DNA from: Corynebacterium urogenitale
GTDB taxonomy: Bacteria; Actinomycetota; Actinomycetes; Mycobacteriales; Mycobacteriaceae
DNA: 64,000 nucleotides
Direction: 5' to 3'
Assembly: GCF_009026825.1 (NCBI RefSeq)
Contig: NZ_CP045032.1
Coordinates: 1,674,001 to 1,738,000, forward strand
The position numbers were made by a program, and so were the translations under genes. The notes beneath the pieces were generated by a model. The model searched no databases and was not told the DNA's origin. It worked only from the letters and a program-made list of their open reading frames with translations. Every line of letters begins with the position of its first letter. Within the stretch, counting starts at the first letter, position 1. Shown piece by piece: positions 45,819 to 54,879 of the stretch.

Positions 45819-47468
45819 ATGAGTTCACCGTCCCTCGCCGCCGAAACCAGTCGCCGCCGCACCTTCGCCGTTATTGCTCACCCGGATGCCGGTAAGTCGA
45901 CACTGACGGAAGCTTTGGCGCTGCACGCGCATGTCATCGCTGAGGCTGGCGCCGTTCACGGCAAGGCTGGCCGCAAATCCACTGTCTCCGACTGGATGGA
46001 GATGGAAAAGGACCGTGGTATCTCCATTGCGTCCTCGGCTCTGCAATTCGAGTACGCCCCGGAGGGACACGAGGGCGAGCCGTACATGATCAACCTGGTC
46101 GATACCCCAGGTCACGCGGACTTCTCCGAGGACACCTACCGTGTGCTCTCCGCCGTGGATGCTGCAGTGATGCTCATCGACGGTGCGAAGGGTCTGGAGC
46201 CGCAGACTCTGAAGCTGTTCCGTGTGTGCAAGGCGCGCGGATTGCCGATCATCACGGTGGTCAATAAGTGGGATCGCCCTGGCCGCACTCCGCTGGAGCT
46301 CGTGGATGAGATCGTCAACGAGATTCAGCTCCAGCCCACTCCCCTGTTCTGGCCTGTGGGCGAGGCTGGCGACTTCCGTGGTCTGGCCCGCATCAACGAC
46401 GACGGCGAGGCCGAGGAATACATTCACTTCATCCGCACAGCGGGTGGGTCTACCATCGCGCCAGAAGAAAACTACTCGCCTGATCAGGCGGAGGAGCGAG
46501 AGGGCGATGCCTGGTCCACGGCTGCCGAGGAGGTGGAGCTGCTGACGATTGATGGTGCACTCCACGACCAGGAGCTGTTCGAGCAGTGCATCACCTCCCC
46601 CATGATCTTCGCCTCCGCGATGCTGAACTTCGGTGTGCACCAGATTTTGGACACGCTGGTGGCCTTGGCTCCGGCCCCAGCAGGTCGCCCCTCCGACCCG
46701 AATGTGCTCGAAGCCGCTGGTGGAGCCAGTGCCGCGGTGCAGGAGTTCCGTGAGACGGACGATGACTTCTCCGGCATCATCTTCAAGGTGCAGGCTGGCA
46801 TGGATAAGAACCACCGCGACCACCTGGCGTTCATGCGCGTGGTTTCCGGCGAATTCGACCGTGGCATGCAGGTCACGCACGCACAATCGGGCCGTAGTTT
46901 TTCCACCAAGTATGCCCTGACCGTCTTCGGTCGCACTCGTTCCACGGTGGAAGCTGCCTACCCTGGCGATATCGTCGGCCTGGTCAATGCCGGTTCGCTG
47001 GCTCCTGGCGACACGATCTTCGCCGGCAAGAAGGTACAGTACCCACCGATGCCACAGTTCGCCCCGGAGCATTTCCGCACGCTGCGCGCGAAGTCCTTGG
47101 GCAAGTACAAGCAGTTCCGCAAGGCCTTGGAGCAGCTGGACTCGGAGGGTGTTGTGCAAATCCTCCGCAACGACCTGCGCGGAGACGCCGCCCCGGTGAT
47201 GGCTGCCGTCGGCCCCATGCAGTTCGAGGTCATGCAGGCCCGCATGGAGGTGGAGTACAACGTGGAGACGGTCACCGAGCCCATCCCGTACTCCGTGGCA
47301 CGCCGTACAGACGCCGAGTCCGCACCGGAACTCGGCCGCCAGCGCGGTGTGGAAATTTTCACCCGCACTGATGGCGAACTCATCGCCCTGTTCGGAGACA
47401 AGTGGAAGCTGGCCTTCGTCGAGAAGGAGCATCCAGAGTTCACACTGGAGCCACTCGTCGCCGATTAG
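45819..47468 (+). CDS. prfC: peptide chain release factor 3
   Basis: 549 residues, ATG at 45819; the frame is open upstream to 45711 without meaning. GTPase motifs are AHPDAGKST (G1), RGISIASSAL (G2), DTPGHADFSEDTYR (G3), NKWDRPGR (G4). RF3-specific downstream parts are VSGEFDRGMQVTHAQSGR and VGPMQFEVMQARME. It recycles RF1/RF2 from the ribosome after termination. Confidence 0.95.
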   Translation: MSSPSLAAETSRRRTFAVIAHPDAGKSTLTEALALHAHVIAEAGAVHGKAGRKSTVSDWMEMEKDRGISIASSALQFEYAPEGHEGEPYMINLVDTPGHADFSEDTYRVLSAVDAAVMLIDGAKGLEPQTLKLFRVCKARGLPIITVVNKWDRPGRTPLELVDEIVNEIQLQPTPLFWPVGEAGDFRGLARINDDGEAEEYIHFIRTAGGSTIAPEENYSPDQAEEREGDAWSTAAEEVELLTIDGALHDQELFEQCITSPMIFASAMLNFGVHQILDTLVALAPAPAGRPSDPNVLEAAGGASAAVQEFRETDDDFSGIIFKVQAGMDKNHRDHLAFMRVVSGEFDRGMQVTHAQSGRSFSTKYALTVFGRTRSTVEAAYPGDIVGLVNAGSLAPGDTIFAGKKVQYPPMPQFAPEHFRTLRAKSLGKYKQFRKALEQLDSEGVVQILRNDLRGDAAPVMAAVGPMQFEVMQARMEVEYNVETVTEPIPYSVARRTDAESAPELGRQRGVEIFTRTDGELIALFGDKWKLAFVEKEHPEFTLEPLVAD

Positions 47469-47614
47469 AACCTTGTGATCCCGGCCCTGCTCGCCCGGCT
47501 GTGCTCTGAACCGGGCGGGGTGGAAAAAACGGCTGCGCTGGGATCAACGGCTCTACTGCGACAACATGCCGGTTGGGACAGAAACTTTCACGAGCGTCCG
47601 CATGGGGCGCATAA

Positions 47615-47630
47615 TTCGAAAACTTTCGAA
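47615..47630. promoter_or_regulatory. operator-like palindrome before the MMPL gene
   Basis: TTCGAAA-AC-TTTCGAA is a perfect inverted repeat 21 bases upstream of the MMPL start, suitable as a TetR-type operator. The TetR gene follows the transporter, so autorepression of the pair is a natural inference. Confidence 0.45.
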
Positions 47631-47650
47631 CCCTGTGAAAAGATTTGCCC

Positions 47651-50080
47651 ATGGCTACACTTCTCTATCGCATCGGGCGATCCGCCTACCTCCACCGGTG
47701 GCGGTTCATCGCTGTCTGGCTCCTCCTCATCGTCGGCATGGGCACCGCCGCCGCAACCATGTCCACGACAACCTCAATGAACTTCAGCATCCCCGGACTC
47801 GAATCCGTGGAAACCCAGGAGAAAATCAAGGAACGCTTCCCCGGCGATAGCGGCGATCAGATCGAAGCCCCCACCGGTAAGGTTGTCATCAAGGCACCAG
47901 ATGGTTCCACGCTGGCAGATCCTGGCGTCGATAAGGAAGTACAGCAACTCACCGCGGCTCTGAAGGACGTCGAGGGCCTCACCGACACAGAGGCCCTCGT
48001 CCCTCCAGCCATGGCAGCGCAAGGCCTGCAGAAGCAGATGGTGCCCGCGCTCAAGGCCCAGGGCATACCGCAGGAGCAGATCGACGCCAACATTCGCGCC
48101 ATCAGCCCCTTGAGCGAAGACAAGACCACCGGCACGCTGGATGTCACCTTTGATGCCCCAACCAACATGGACATCCCCGCCGAATACATCGAGGACTTCG
48201 AGCAGACCGTCGAAGAGAACAAGGGCAGCCTGGATGTCGCATGGTCCGGCAATGCCTTCCAAATGAGCGAGATCTCCGGCACCGCAGAGCTCATTGGCTT
48301 GGCAGTCGCGGCACTCGTGCTCATCGTCACCTTCGGCAGCTTCGTCGCAGCCGGCCTGCCACTGTTGTCCGCTGTCGTGGGACTGGGCATTGGCATCGCC
48401 GGCGTGTTCGCCGCCACCGCCTTCACCGACACGATCTCCACCATGACCCCCACCCTGGCCTCCATGATCGGCCTGGCCGTGGGCATCGACTACGCACTGT
48501 TCATCCTCGCTCGCTTCCGCAACGAGCTCGTCGCCCACGCCGGGGCCTCCGATATGGAGCCAAAGGAACTCGCCGACGAACTGAAGAAGATCCCGCGCGA
48601 GGAGCGTGGCCACCTCGCAGGCCTCGCCGTGGGCAAGGCGGGTTCCGCAGTGGTGTTCGCTGGCCTGACCGTGCTCATCGCACTGGCCGCACTGTCCATC
48701 ATCAACATCCCATTCCTCACCGCCATGGCTCTGGCAGCGGCATGCACCGTCGCCATTGCCGTGATCGTCGCCGTCACCTTGCTGCCGGCAATCCTCGGCG
48801 CCTTCGGCACGAAGGTCTTCGCTGGCCGCGCACCGATCGTCAAGGCACCGGACCCAGAAAATGACACGCCGACCATGGGACTGAAGTGGGTACGCCAGGT
48901 ACGCAAGCACCCTGTGGTCTACATGCTGGGCACTGCCGTCGTCCTGATCCTCCTGGCCATTCCGGCGCTCAATCTGCGCCTGGCCATGCCGACGGACGGC
49001 ACCATGGCACAGGATTCTCCGAACCGCATTGCGTATGAGATGACCAACGATGCTTTCGGTGAAGGCCGCAACGCGCCAATGCTGGCGCTCGTTGATTACA
49101 AGGATCTCAGCGCGAAAGAAAAGCCCGCCGCCATCCAGGAGGCGTTGAAGACCTTCCAGTCCACCGAGGGCGTGGTCAACGCGCAGGTCGTCACCACTAA
49201 TGGCAATCCGAAGGATCCGCGCGATATGGGTGACGCCGCGCAGGTGCTCATCACACCAGAGTTCGGCGCCACCGATGAACGCGCCGCAGACCTGCTGGCG
49301 AGCGTGCGCGCGGGTGAGGAGGGCTTCTCCTCCGCCACGGGCGCGAACTACTCCATCACGGGAGTCTCCCCGATGTACGAGGACATCTCCCAGCGTCTCT
49401 CCGACGTGCTGCTGCCTTACGTGGGCATCGTCCTGCTCCTGGCCTTCTTGCTGCTGATGCTGGTCTTCCGGTCCATCTGGGTGCCGCTCATTGCCGCAGT
49501 GGGCTTCGGCCTCTCCGTGGCTGCGACGTTCGGCGTCACCGTGGCGCTGTGGCAGGAGGGTGCGCTGGGCATCATCGACGACCCGCAGCCGCTGATTTCC
49601 TTCCTTCCGATCATGCTGATCGGCATCGTCTTCGGCCTCGCCATGGACTACCAAGTCTTCCTCGTCACACGCATGCGCGAAGGGTGGGCCCACGGCAAGA
49701 CCCCGGGCAACGCCGTGGCCAATGGCTTCAAGCACGGCGCCCGCGTGGTGACGGCTGCGGCCCTCATCATGATCTCTGTGTTCGCGGCGTTCATCCTCAT
49801 GGACGAGCCGTTCATTAAGGTGATGGGCTTCGCGCTCGCCGTCGCGGTCTTCTTCGACGCCTTCATCGTGCGCATGACGTTCATTCCCGCCGTGATGTTC
49901 TTGCTCGACGCCAAGGCGTGGGCCATTCCGAAGTGGTTGGATAAGGCGATCCCATCGGTCGATGTCGAAGGCGAAAAGCTGCGATCCACGTCCATCTCCA
50001 CCCCATCCTCCGAAGCTTCGGCCACCGCGGCAGCAACATCCGCCACCGGAGCATCCTCGGCAGACCAGGAGGCACGGTAG
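47651..50080 (+). CDS. MMPL-family transporter
   Basis: 809 residues from ATG at 47651. Classic MMPL duplication: helix 1, an extracellular loop (about 45-200), five to six helices, a second loop (about 450-580) with PTDGTMAQDSPNRIAYEMTN, and a second helix bundle. It carries the resistance-nodulation-type pattern GLAVGIDYALFILARFRNEL and, in the second half, GIVFGLAMDYQVFLVTRMRE with their conserved aspartates. A short Ser/Ala-rich tail ends it. It exports lipids or drugs; substrate unknown. Followed 4 bases later by a TetR gene. Confidence 0.88.
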   Translation: MATLLYRIGRSAYLHRWRFIAVWLLLIVGMGTAAATMSTTTSMNFSIPGLESVETQEKIKERFPGDSGDQIEAPTGKVVIKAPDGSTLADPGVDKEVQQLTAALKDVEGLTDTEALVPPAMAAQGLQKQMVPALKAQGIPQEQIDANIRAISPLSEDKTTGTLDVTFDAPTNMDIPAEYIEDFEQTVEENKGSLDVAWSGNAFQMSEISGTAELIGLAVAALVLIVTFGSFVAAGLPLLSAVVGLGIGIAGVFAATAFTDTISTMTPTLASMIGLAVGIDYALFILARFRNELVAHAGASDMEPKELADELKKIPREERGHLAGLAVGKAGSAVVFAGLTVLIALAALSIINIPFLTAMALAAACTVAIAVIVAVTLLPAILGAFGTKVFAGRAPIVKAPDPENDTPTMGLKWVRQVRKHPVVYMLGTAVVLILLAIPALNLRLAMPTDGTMAQDSPNRIAYEMTNDAFGEGRNAPMLALVDYKDLSAKEKPAAIQEALKTFQSTEGVVNAQVVTTNGNPKDPRDMGDAAQVLITPEFGATDERAADLLASVRAGEEGFSSATGANYSITGVSPMYEDISQRLSDVLLPYVGIVLLLAFLLLMLVFRSIWVPLIAAVGFGLSVAATFGVTVALWQEGALGIIDDPQPLISFLPIMLIGIVFGLAMDYQVFLVTRMREGWAHGKTPGNAVANGFKHGARVVTAAALIMISVFAAFILMDEPFIKVMGFALAVAVFFDAFIVRMTFIPAVMFLLDAKAWAIPKWLDKAIPSVDVEGEKLRSTSISTPSSEASATAAATSATGASSADQEAR

Positions 50081-50084
50081 CGGT

Positions 50085-50696
50085 ATGGCAAAGTACGTCG
50101 CGGGCATCCGGGAGAGAAAGAAGCAGCAGACCAGGGACACCCTGGCAATGTCCGCTGTGACTATCACGATGACGGAAGGACTGGAATCCGCGACCATTGC
50201 AAGAATCGCGGAGCTGGCGAATGTGTCCTCCAGGACCTTTCATAACTACTTCCCCCACCGCGATGCCGCCATTCGCCATTTCTTCGAGCAGTACATCGAC
50301 CGGTTGTGCGAGGAGGTCCTGGGAATGCCGGAGGGCATGCACCCCGTGGAGCTGATTCAGTCGATGACCGTCCGCCAGTTCCAACAGCGTCGAGAGCACG
50401 ACCAGCCATTCATGCAGCTCGATACCTTGTTTATCAGCATTCGTGAATCCCCCCATCTGGACGTCATCGTCCAGACTTACATGGATCTACAAAAACTAGC
50501 GGACGCGCTCAGCCGCTATACACACGGACAGCTAGGCAGCAGTGAAGCCTATACCCTGATCAACGCCTGCATAGGCGTGGCTCGGGGCCTGGAACTCCAG
50601 CTCCTCAACAACGAGGACATTTCCGAGGACGAAGAACTCCTTTTGCTCAACAGTGCATTTGATGCGCTCAAGCGGGGTTTTTCCACCTCTGTTTAG
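50085..50696 (+). CDS. TetR-family regulator of the MMPL transporter (probable)
   Basis: 203 residues, ATG at 50085, with AGGAGG upstream, only 4 bases after the transporter stop, so co-transcribed. The HTH is ATIARIAELANVSSRTFHNYFPHRDAAI. The C-terminal ligand domain is helical (ALSRYTHGQLGSSEAYTLINACIG). Likely regulates the upstream transporter. Confidence 0.85.
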   Translation: MAKYVAGIRERKKQQTRDTLAMSAVTITMTEGLESATIARIAELANVSSRTFHNYFPHRDAAIRHFFEQYIDRLCEEVLGMPEGMHPVELIQSMTVRQFQQRREHDQPFMQLDTLFISIRESPHLDVIVQTYMDLQKLADALSRYTHGQLGSSEAYTLINACIGVARGLELQLLNNEDISEDEELLLLNSAFDALKRGFSTSV

Positions 50697-50717
50697 AGGG
50701 TTTACCCTCACTCCATC

Positions 50718-50749
50718 GGCCGCGGATCGTGCAATCCGCGGCCGCTTTT
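50718..50749 (+). terminator. terminator after the MMPL-TetR pair
   Basis: GGCCGCGGAT (50718-50727) pairs with ATCCGCGGCC (50734-50743), then GCTTTTC. Confidence 0.75.
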
Positions 50750-50861
50750 CCATGCGCAGGAAATTTTGCGTAGAAGCTTAGACAGAGGTGCGGTACGGTA
50801 AACATGTTCTTTACATAGCGGAGCGCAATCACCCCGCTATCACCACCTGACCCATAGGGTT

Positions 50862-50951
50862 CCCATACATACCCGACCCCACAAGGTCCCCTACATACCC
50901 CGACCCCACAAGGCCCCATACATACCCAACCCCACAAGGTCCCATACATAC
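50862..50951. repeat. 26/27-bp tandem repeat (3.4 copies)
   Basis: Units CCCATACATACCCGACCCCACAAGGT-like at 50862, 50888, 50915 and a partial copy at 50941. It lies in the upstream region of the second TetR gene, just before its start. A GTAAA-N7-TTTAC palindrome near 50798-50814 may be an operator. The units are direct repeats without spacers, so not CRISPR. Confidence 0.8.
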
Positions 50952-50980
50952 TCTGTTCGTTCGTGAAGGATTTCACCACC

Positions 50981-51622
50981 ATGGCTGTCATGCACGTTCC
51001 TCACACGTCCGTTGCCACTCAGGGCCGTGAGAACTTGTCTCTCCGTGAGCGTAAGAAGGCGGAGACACGCGATAGGCTCGCCCGCGCGTCCGTCGAACTC
51101 CTACTAGAGCAAGGCGTGGAGCAAACAACCGTCGCCGAGATCACCGCTCGCGCAGGCGTGTCCACCCGCACCTTCCATAACTACTTCGCCCGCCGCGAGG
51201 ATGCATTCCTCCACTACATCGAAGGATTCTTCGCGCAGCTCGGCAGGACAATCGAAGAATACCCACAACCCACCCCCGTGGTGGAGATGCTGAAGAACAT
51301 TCTGTGGAAGTTTATCGACACCCCAGACGAGGGCCTGGACTCCGCGCGCCAGATCATCGCCGTGGCAGAACAACTCAGCTTGTCCCTGCCACAGGAGGAA
51401 AAGAACCGCACCAACGAGATTTTCGATAATCTCAGCGACGTCCTCTTCCGCAAGACCGACGGGGCGCTCTCCCGCTACCAATCGCATCTCGCCGTCCACT
51501 TGGCACTCGCCGCAGCAACCACCGCTATCGAAGCTCACGTCACCAATTCCGTCACCGGCGGACGCGACCTGAAGTCCCTGTTCGAGGAAGCTTTCGACCT
51601 ACTGCACCGCGGCCTCGGCTAG
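50981..51622 (+). CDS. TetR-family regulator
   Basis: 213 residues from ATG at 50981 (AAGGA upstream). N-terminal HTH: TVAEITARAGVSTRTFHNYFARREDAFLHY, with RERKKAETRDRLARASVELL before it. The C-terminal domain is helical. Close in the HTH to the neighbouring TetR (both have SxRTFHNYF), suggesting an old duplication. Target not visible; it stands alone before pnuC. Confidence 0.85.
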   Translation: MAVMHVPHTSVATQGRENLSLRERKKAETRDRLARASVELLLEQGVEQTTVAEITARAGVSTRTFHNYFARREDAFLHYIEGFFAQLGRTIEEYPQPTPVVEMLKNILWKFIDTPDEGLDSARQIIAVAEQLSLSLPQEEKNRTNEIFDNLSDVLFRKTDGALSRYQSHLAVHLALAAATTAIEAHVTNSVTGGRDLKSLFEEAFDLLHRGLG

Positions 51623-51697
51623 ACCTTCCAAGCGAGCACTGACTGAAAGACGCACGCGGGCACGGCCACCAGTCTGGCTCGTGCCATACTGTTTCCC

Positions 51698-52414
51698 ATG
51701 AACCTGCTCGACACCCTGCTCAATGCCACCCTTGTCATCGGCGGCTACCCCATCCTGTGGCGCGAAATCATCGGCAACGGATTCGGCCTCGCCTCCGCCA
51801 TCGGTGGCATGAGGCGCGTTGTGTGGGCATGGCCAGTGGGAATCATCGGCAACATCATCCTGTTCACGGTCTTCCTCGGCGGAGTTTTCCACACCCCGCA
51901 GAATCTCGACCTCTACGGCCAAGCCGGGCGCCAGATCATGTTCCTCATCGTCAGCGTCTACGGCTGGTGGCAGTGGTCCAAGGCCCGCAATGCCGGCATT
52001 CGGGAACCGCAGGAGACGGACCCCTCGCGCTCCATCGTCACCGAACCCCATGACGACGCCGCCGCTGTGCAACCCCACTGGGCCACCACCAGGCAAAGGA
52101 TTGGCCTCGTCGTGGCTGCCCTTGCGGGCACTATTGTCTTCGCCATGATCTTCGACGCCCTCGGCAGCTGGGGCCCGTGGGCAGACGCGTGGATCTTCAC
52201 CGGCTCTATGCTCGCCACCTACGGCATGGCTCGCGGCTGGACCGAGTTCTGGCTGATTTGGATCGGCGTGGACATTGTCGGCGTGCCGCTCCTACTCACC
52301 GCGGGCTACTATCCTTCGGCGGTGCTCTACATCGTCTACGGCAGCTTCGTGCTGTGGGGCTTTTTCGTGTGGCTCAAGGTCCAGCGCACCGAGGCCTCGA
52401 AGGCTGAGGCCTAA
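51698..52414 (+). CDS. pnuC: nicotinamide mononucleotide/nicotinamide riboside transporter
   Basis: 238 residues, ATG at 51698. Family pattern: GGYPILWREIIGNGFGLASA, GIIGNIILFTVFLGG, YGQAGRQIMFLIVSVYGWWQW (the PnuC WxxW motif), and in the second part LVAALAGTI, TGSMLATYGMARGW and a terminal YYPSAVLYIVYG. Seven membrane helices expected. A polar loop is present in the middle (about 105-130). Imports an NAD precursor. Confidence 0.9.
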   Translation: MNLLDTLLNATLVIGGYPILWREIIGNGFGLASAIGGMRRVVWAWPVGIIGNIILFTVFLGGVFHTPQNLDLYGQAGRQIMFLIVSVYGWWQWSKARNAGIREPQETDPSRSIVTEPHDDAAAVQPHWATTRQRIGLVVAALAGTIVFAMIFDALGSWGPWADAWIFTGSMLATYGMARGWTEFWLIWIGVDIVGVPLLLTAGYYPSAVLYIVYGSFVLWGFFVWLKVQRTEASKAEA

Positions 52415-52433
52415 CGGCCTCGGGTGGCAAGGC

Positions 52434-53477
52434 CTAATCTAGGAGACCCGCGTACACCTGCGGATTAATGTTCCGGGCACTATCCGGCTCGAAGTGTGGG
52501 GCGTGATCCTTATCCACCAGAACCGCCCGCACGCCCTCAGCAAAGTTGGGCTCACGGCGCAGCTTCGAACCGATCTCCAGCTCGTTCTTCAAAGCCGTCG
52601 CCACATCGGTCTCCGCATTGCGCCGGAATAGCTCCACCATCGCCACCAAGCTGGCGGGGTTCGCTGCCTTCAAGCACTCCCTGACCTTCTCCAAGAAGGC
52701 TTCCTCGTCCTCATTCCGTGGCTCAGCCGAGGCAATGCGCTCCTCGATCTCCACCCAACTGCCCTCGGAGAACGTCTCCACGATCCACTGCTGGTGCTTC
52801 TCCAGCAAAGATTCGGGCTCCTCGAGCTCGGAACGCTCCATGGACAACCTTGCCAGGACATCATTCATCGCCTCGGTGCGCAAACCGTCGGCGACGCTGG
52901 TGACGTCGTCGACCAACACATTGCCCAACCCCGTGAACAGCATATCCGCAGGGGTCAGACGCCACCCCGTGCAACCGATGAACAAACCGATCGCACGATC
53001 AACAGGCAGATTATTCAACACAAAAGACATACCAACATCGGGAACGAAGCCGATCGCAGCCTCGGGCATCGCGCCGACAGTACGCGGAGTGACCACGCGA
53101 TGAGAACCGTGTGCGGAAATGCCAAAGCCACCACCCATCACCACGCCCTCAAGCAGAGCGACGATCGGCTTCGGGTACTGAGCCATACGCAGATTCATCG
53201 CATACTCATCATCGAAGAAAGCGTCGCCAGCAGCGAGATCCCCCGCCAAATCCGACTCGCGGACACTGCGCACATCCCCACCCGCGCAGAACGCACGCGG
53301 CGCCGTTGACTGCACAATCACCGTCGCAATTGAATCATCCCCAGCCCACTCTTCAAGCGCGGAATCAATCGCGCGAACCATCTCATGAGTCAGGGAATTC
53401 AATGCCTTCGGGCGATCCAGCTCAATAATGCCGGTGCGACCCTCGACACGCGTCTTGATAAAAGTCTGGTCTGACAT
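52434..53477 (-). CDS. enoyl-CoA hydratase family, 3-hydroxyisobutyryl-CoA hydrolase-like
   Basis: 347 residues from ATG at 53477. ECH_2-type fold: RTGIIELDRPKALNSLTHEM, AFCAGGDVRSV (oxyanion loop), VALLEGVVMGGGFGISAHGSHRV, MPEAAIGFVPDVG. The extended C-terminus (about 230-347) is that of hydrolases acting in valine breakdown. Upstream codons to 53819 are arginine-rich and not coding. Converges with pnuC, 19 bases apart. Confidence 0.88.
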   Translation of the reverse strand: MSDQTFIKTRVEGRTGIIELDRPKALNSLTHEMVRAIDSALEEWAGDDSIATVIVQSTAPRAFCAGGDVRSVRESDLAGDLAAGDAFFDDEYAMNLRMAQYPKPIVALLEGVVMGGGFGISAHGSHRVVTPRTVGAMPEAAIGFVPDVGMSFVLNNLPVDRAIGLFIGCTGWRLTPADMLFTGLGNVLVDDVTSVADGLRTEAMNDVLARLSMERSELEEPESLLEKHQQWIVETFSEGSWVEIEERIASAEPRNEDEEAFLEKVRECLKAANPASLVAMVELFRRNAETDVATALKNELEIGSKLRREPNFAEGVRAVLVDKDHAPHFEPDSARNINPQVYAGLLD

Positions 53478-53637
53478 ACACCCCAGAGTGCCAAAAAGAT
53501 CAGCCCCGTGCCATAGAGCGCACCAGGCTGAATCACATGAAATGCAGGGGGCTGCAGCAACGGAGCAGCAGCTAAGCAGCGCAAAGATGGAGAAGTAATG
53601 GGGCCGGGGCAGTCCCGGAAAACAGGGAGAAGAAGCC

Positions 53638-54726
53638 CTACTTCTTATCCTTCTTCTTCTTCGAGCTCTTCTTGGACTTCTTGTCCTTCTTATCGCCCTT
53701 GGACTTTGCTCCCTTGGAGGAGGACTCCGACTTCTTCCCGGACTTCTTTGCGTTCTTCGCAGCCTTCTTGCCCGCTTTCCGCGCCTCGACCTTATCGCGC
53801 TCCAGTTCGGCAGCGGCATCCGGAACGTGGCGGAACTGCGTGCGCGGAGGACGCTCGTAGTTGGAGGTCGTCTTTGGGCGCTCAGGGATCTTCGGCACCT
53901 GCTTCTCCACGTATTCCCACGGAATCGTGTTGAGCAGGTGGGTAATCACGTTGATACGGGAACGCTTCTTATCCTCGGATTCCACGGTGTACCACGGTGC
54001 CGACGGGATATCCGTGTGGACGAACATTTCATCCTTCGCGCGGGAGTAATCCTCCCAGCGGGTGATGGACTGCAGATCCATTGGAGAAAGCTTCCACTGG
54101 CGCAGCGGATCCTCCCGGCGCGAGGTGAAGCGCCTGACCTGCTCGTCATCGGACACGGAGAACCAGTACTTGCGCAGGATGATGCCGTCCTCGACCAGAA
54201 GACGCTCAAAGATTGGGGCCTGGTGGAGGAAGCGGCGGTATTCCTGAGTGGTGCAGAAGCCCATGACGCGTTCCACGCCAGCACGGTTGTACCAAGAGCG
54301 ATCGAAAATCACGATTTCGCCGGCGGTCGGCAGCTTTTCGATGTAGCGCTGGAAGTACCACTGACCCTGCTCGCGAGAGTTCGGAGCAGGCAGAGCTTCC
54401 ACGCGGCATGTACGCGGATTGAGGTACTGGGTAATGCGCTTAATGGCAGAGCCCTTGCCAGCGGCGTCGCGTCCTTCCATGATGATGACGACGCGGGCAC
54501 CCGTCTCCACTACCCACTGCTGCATCTCCACGAGCTCCGCTTGCAGGCGTACCAGTTCAGCCTCGTAGGCCTTCTTATCCAACTTCGGCGGCTTGGAGTA
54601 CTGCTCGGTGGGGCCGTTCTTGGCGACTTCGGATGATGTCTTGGAGGATGCTCCGGTGGCTACGCGACCTGCAGATGCAGACTGGCCGGAGGCATGCTTA
54701 GTCGACTGGGCTTCTTTGCTGCTCAT
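53638..54726 (-). CDS. ppk2: polyphosphate kinase 2
   Basis: 362 residues from ATG at 54726. PPK2 motifs: EGRDAAGKGSAIKRI (Walker A), DRSWYNRAGVERVMGF (Walker B region), LRKYWFSVSDDEQVRRF, and NVITHLLNTIPWEYV. Converts polyphosphate and nucleoside diphosphates. Odd: the last 40 residues are almost pure Lys/Ser. The reading frame is open upstream to 55215, so it is in frame with the tail of the broken endonuclease-like gene. Confidence 0.93.
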   Translation of the reverse strand: MSSKEAQSTKHASGQSASAGRVATGASSKTSSEVAKNGPTEQYSKPPKLDKKAYEAELVRLQAELVEMQQWVVETGARVVIIMEGRDAAGKGSAIKRITQYLNPRTCRVEALPAPNSREQGQWYFQRYIEKLPTAGEIVIFDRSWYNRAGVERVMGFCTTQEYRRFLHQAPIFERLLVEDGIILRKYWFSVSDDEQVRRFTSRREDPLRQWKLSPMDLQSITRWEDYSRAKDEMFVHTDIPSAPWYTVESEDKKRSRINVITHLLNTIPWEYVEKQVPKIPERPKTTSNYERPPRTQFRHVPDAAAELERDKVEARKAGKKAAKNAKKSGKKSESSSKGAKSKGDKKDKKSKKSSKKKKDKK

Positions 54727-54879
54727 GGGTACTAATGTTAGTGGCCAAGCTGTGAGAACAATTAATTCTTGACGAGTGAGATTCCGCACCTCGCAGACTG
54801 TCTGTATCCGGGTGGCCCCGTAGTGCTGCCAACATCCGGGCGGCCTCGCAGCGCGACCCCACTCAGTAAATATCGACGC

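Noticed and set aside
45825-47432. 535-codon frame opposite prfC
   Set aside because: Shadow of a high-GC gene with composition untypical of protein.
47774-50197. 807-codon open frame opposite the MMPL gene
   Set aside because: His/Gln/Arg/Asp-rich text without domains; a mirror of the strongly GC-biased codons of the real transporter.
50862-50951. CRISPR array
   Set aside because: Units are directly adjacent with no unique spacers and no cas gene nearby.
53477-53819. longer N-terminus for the hydratase-family gene
   Set aside because: Arginine-rich text with no homology; ATG 53477 fits the family start.
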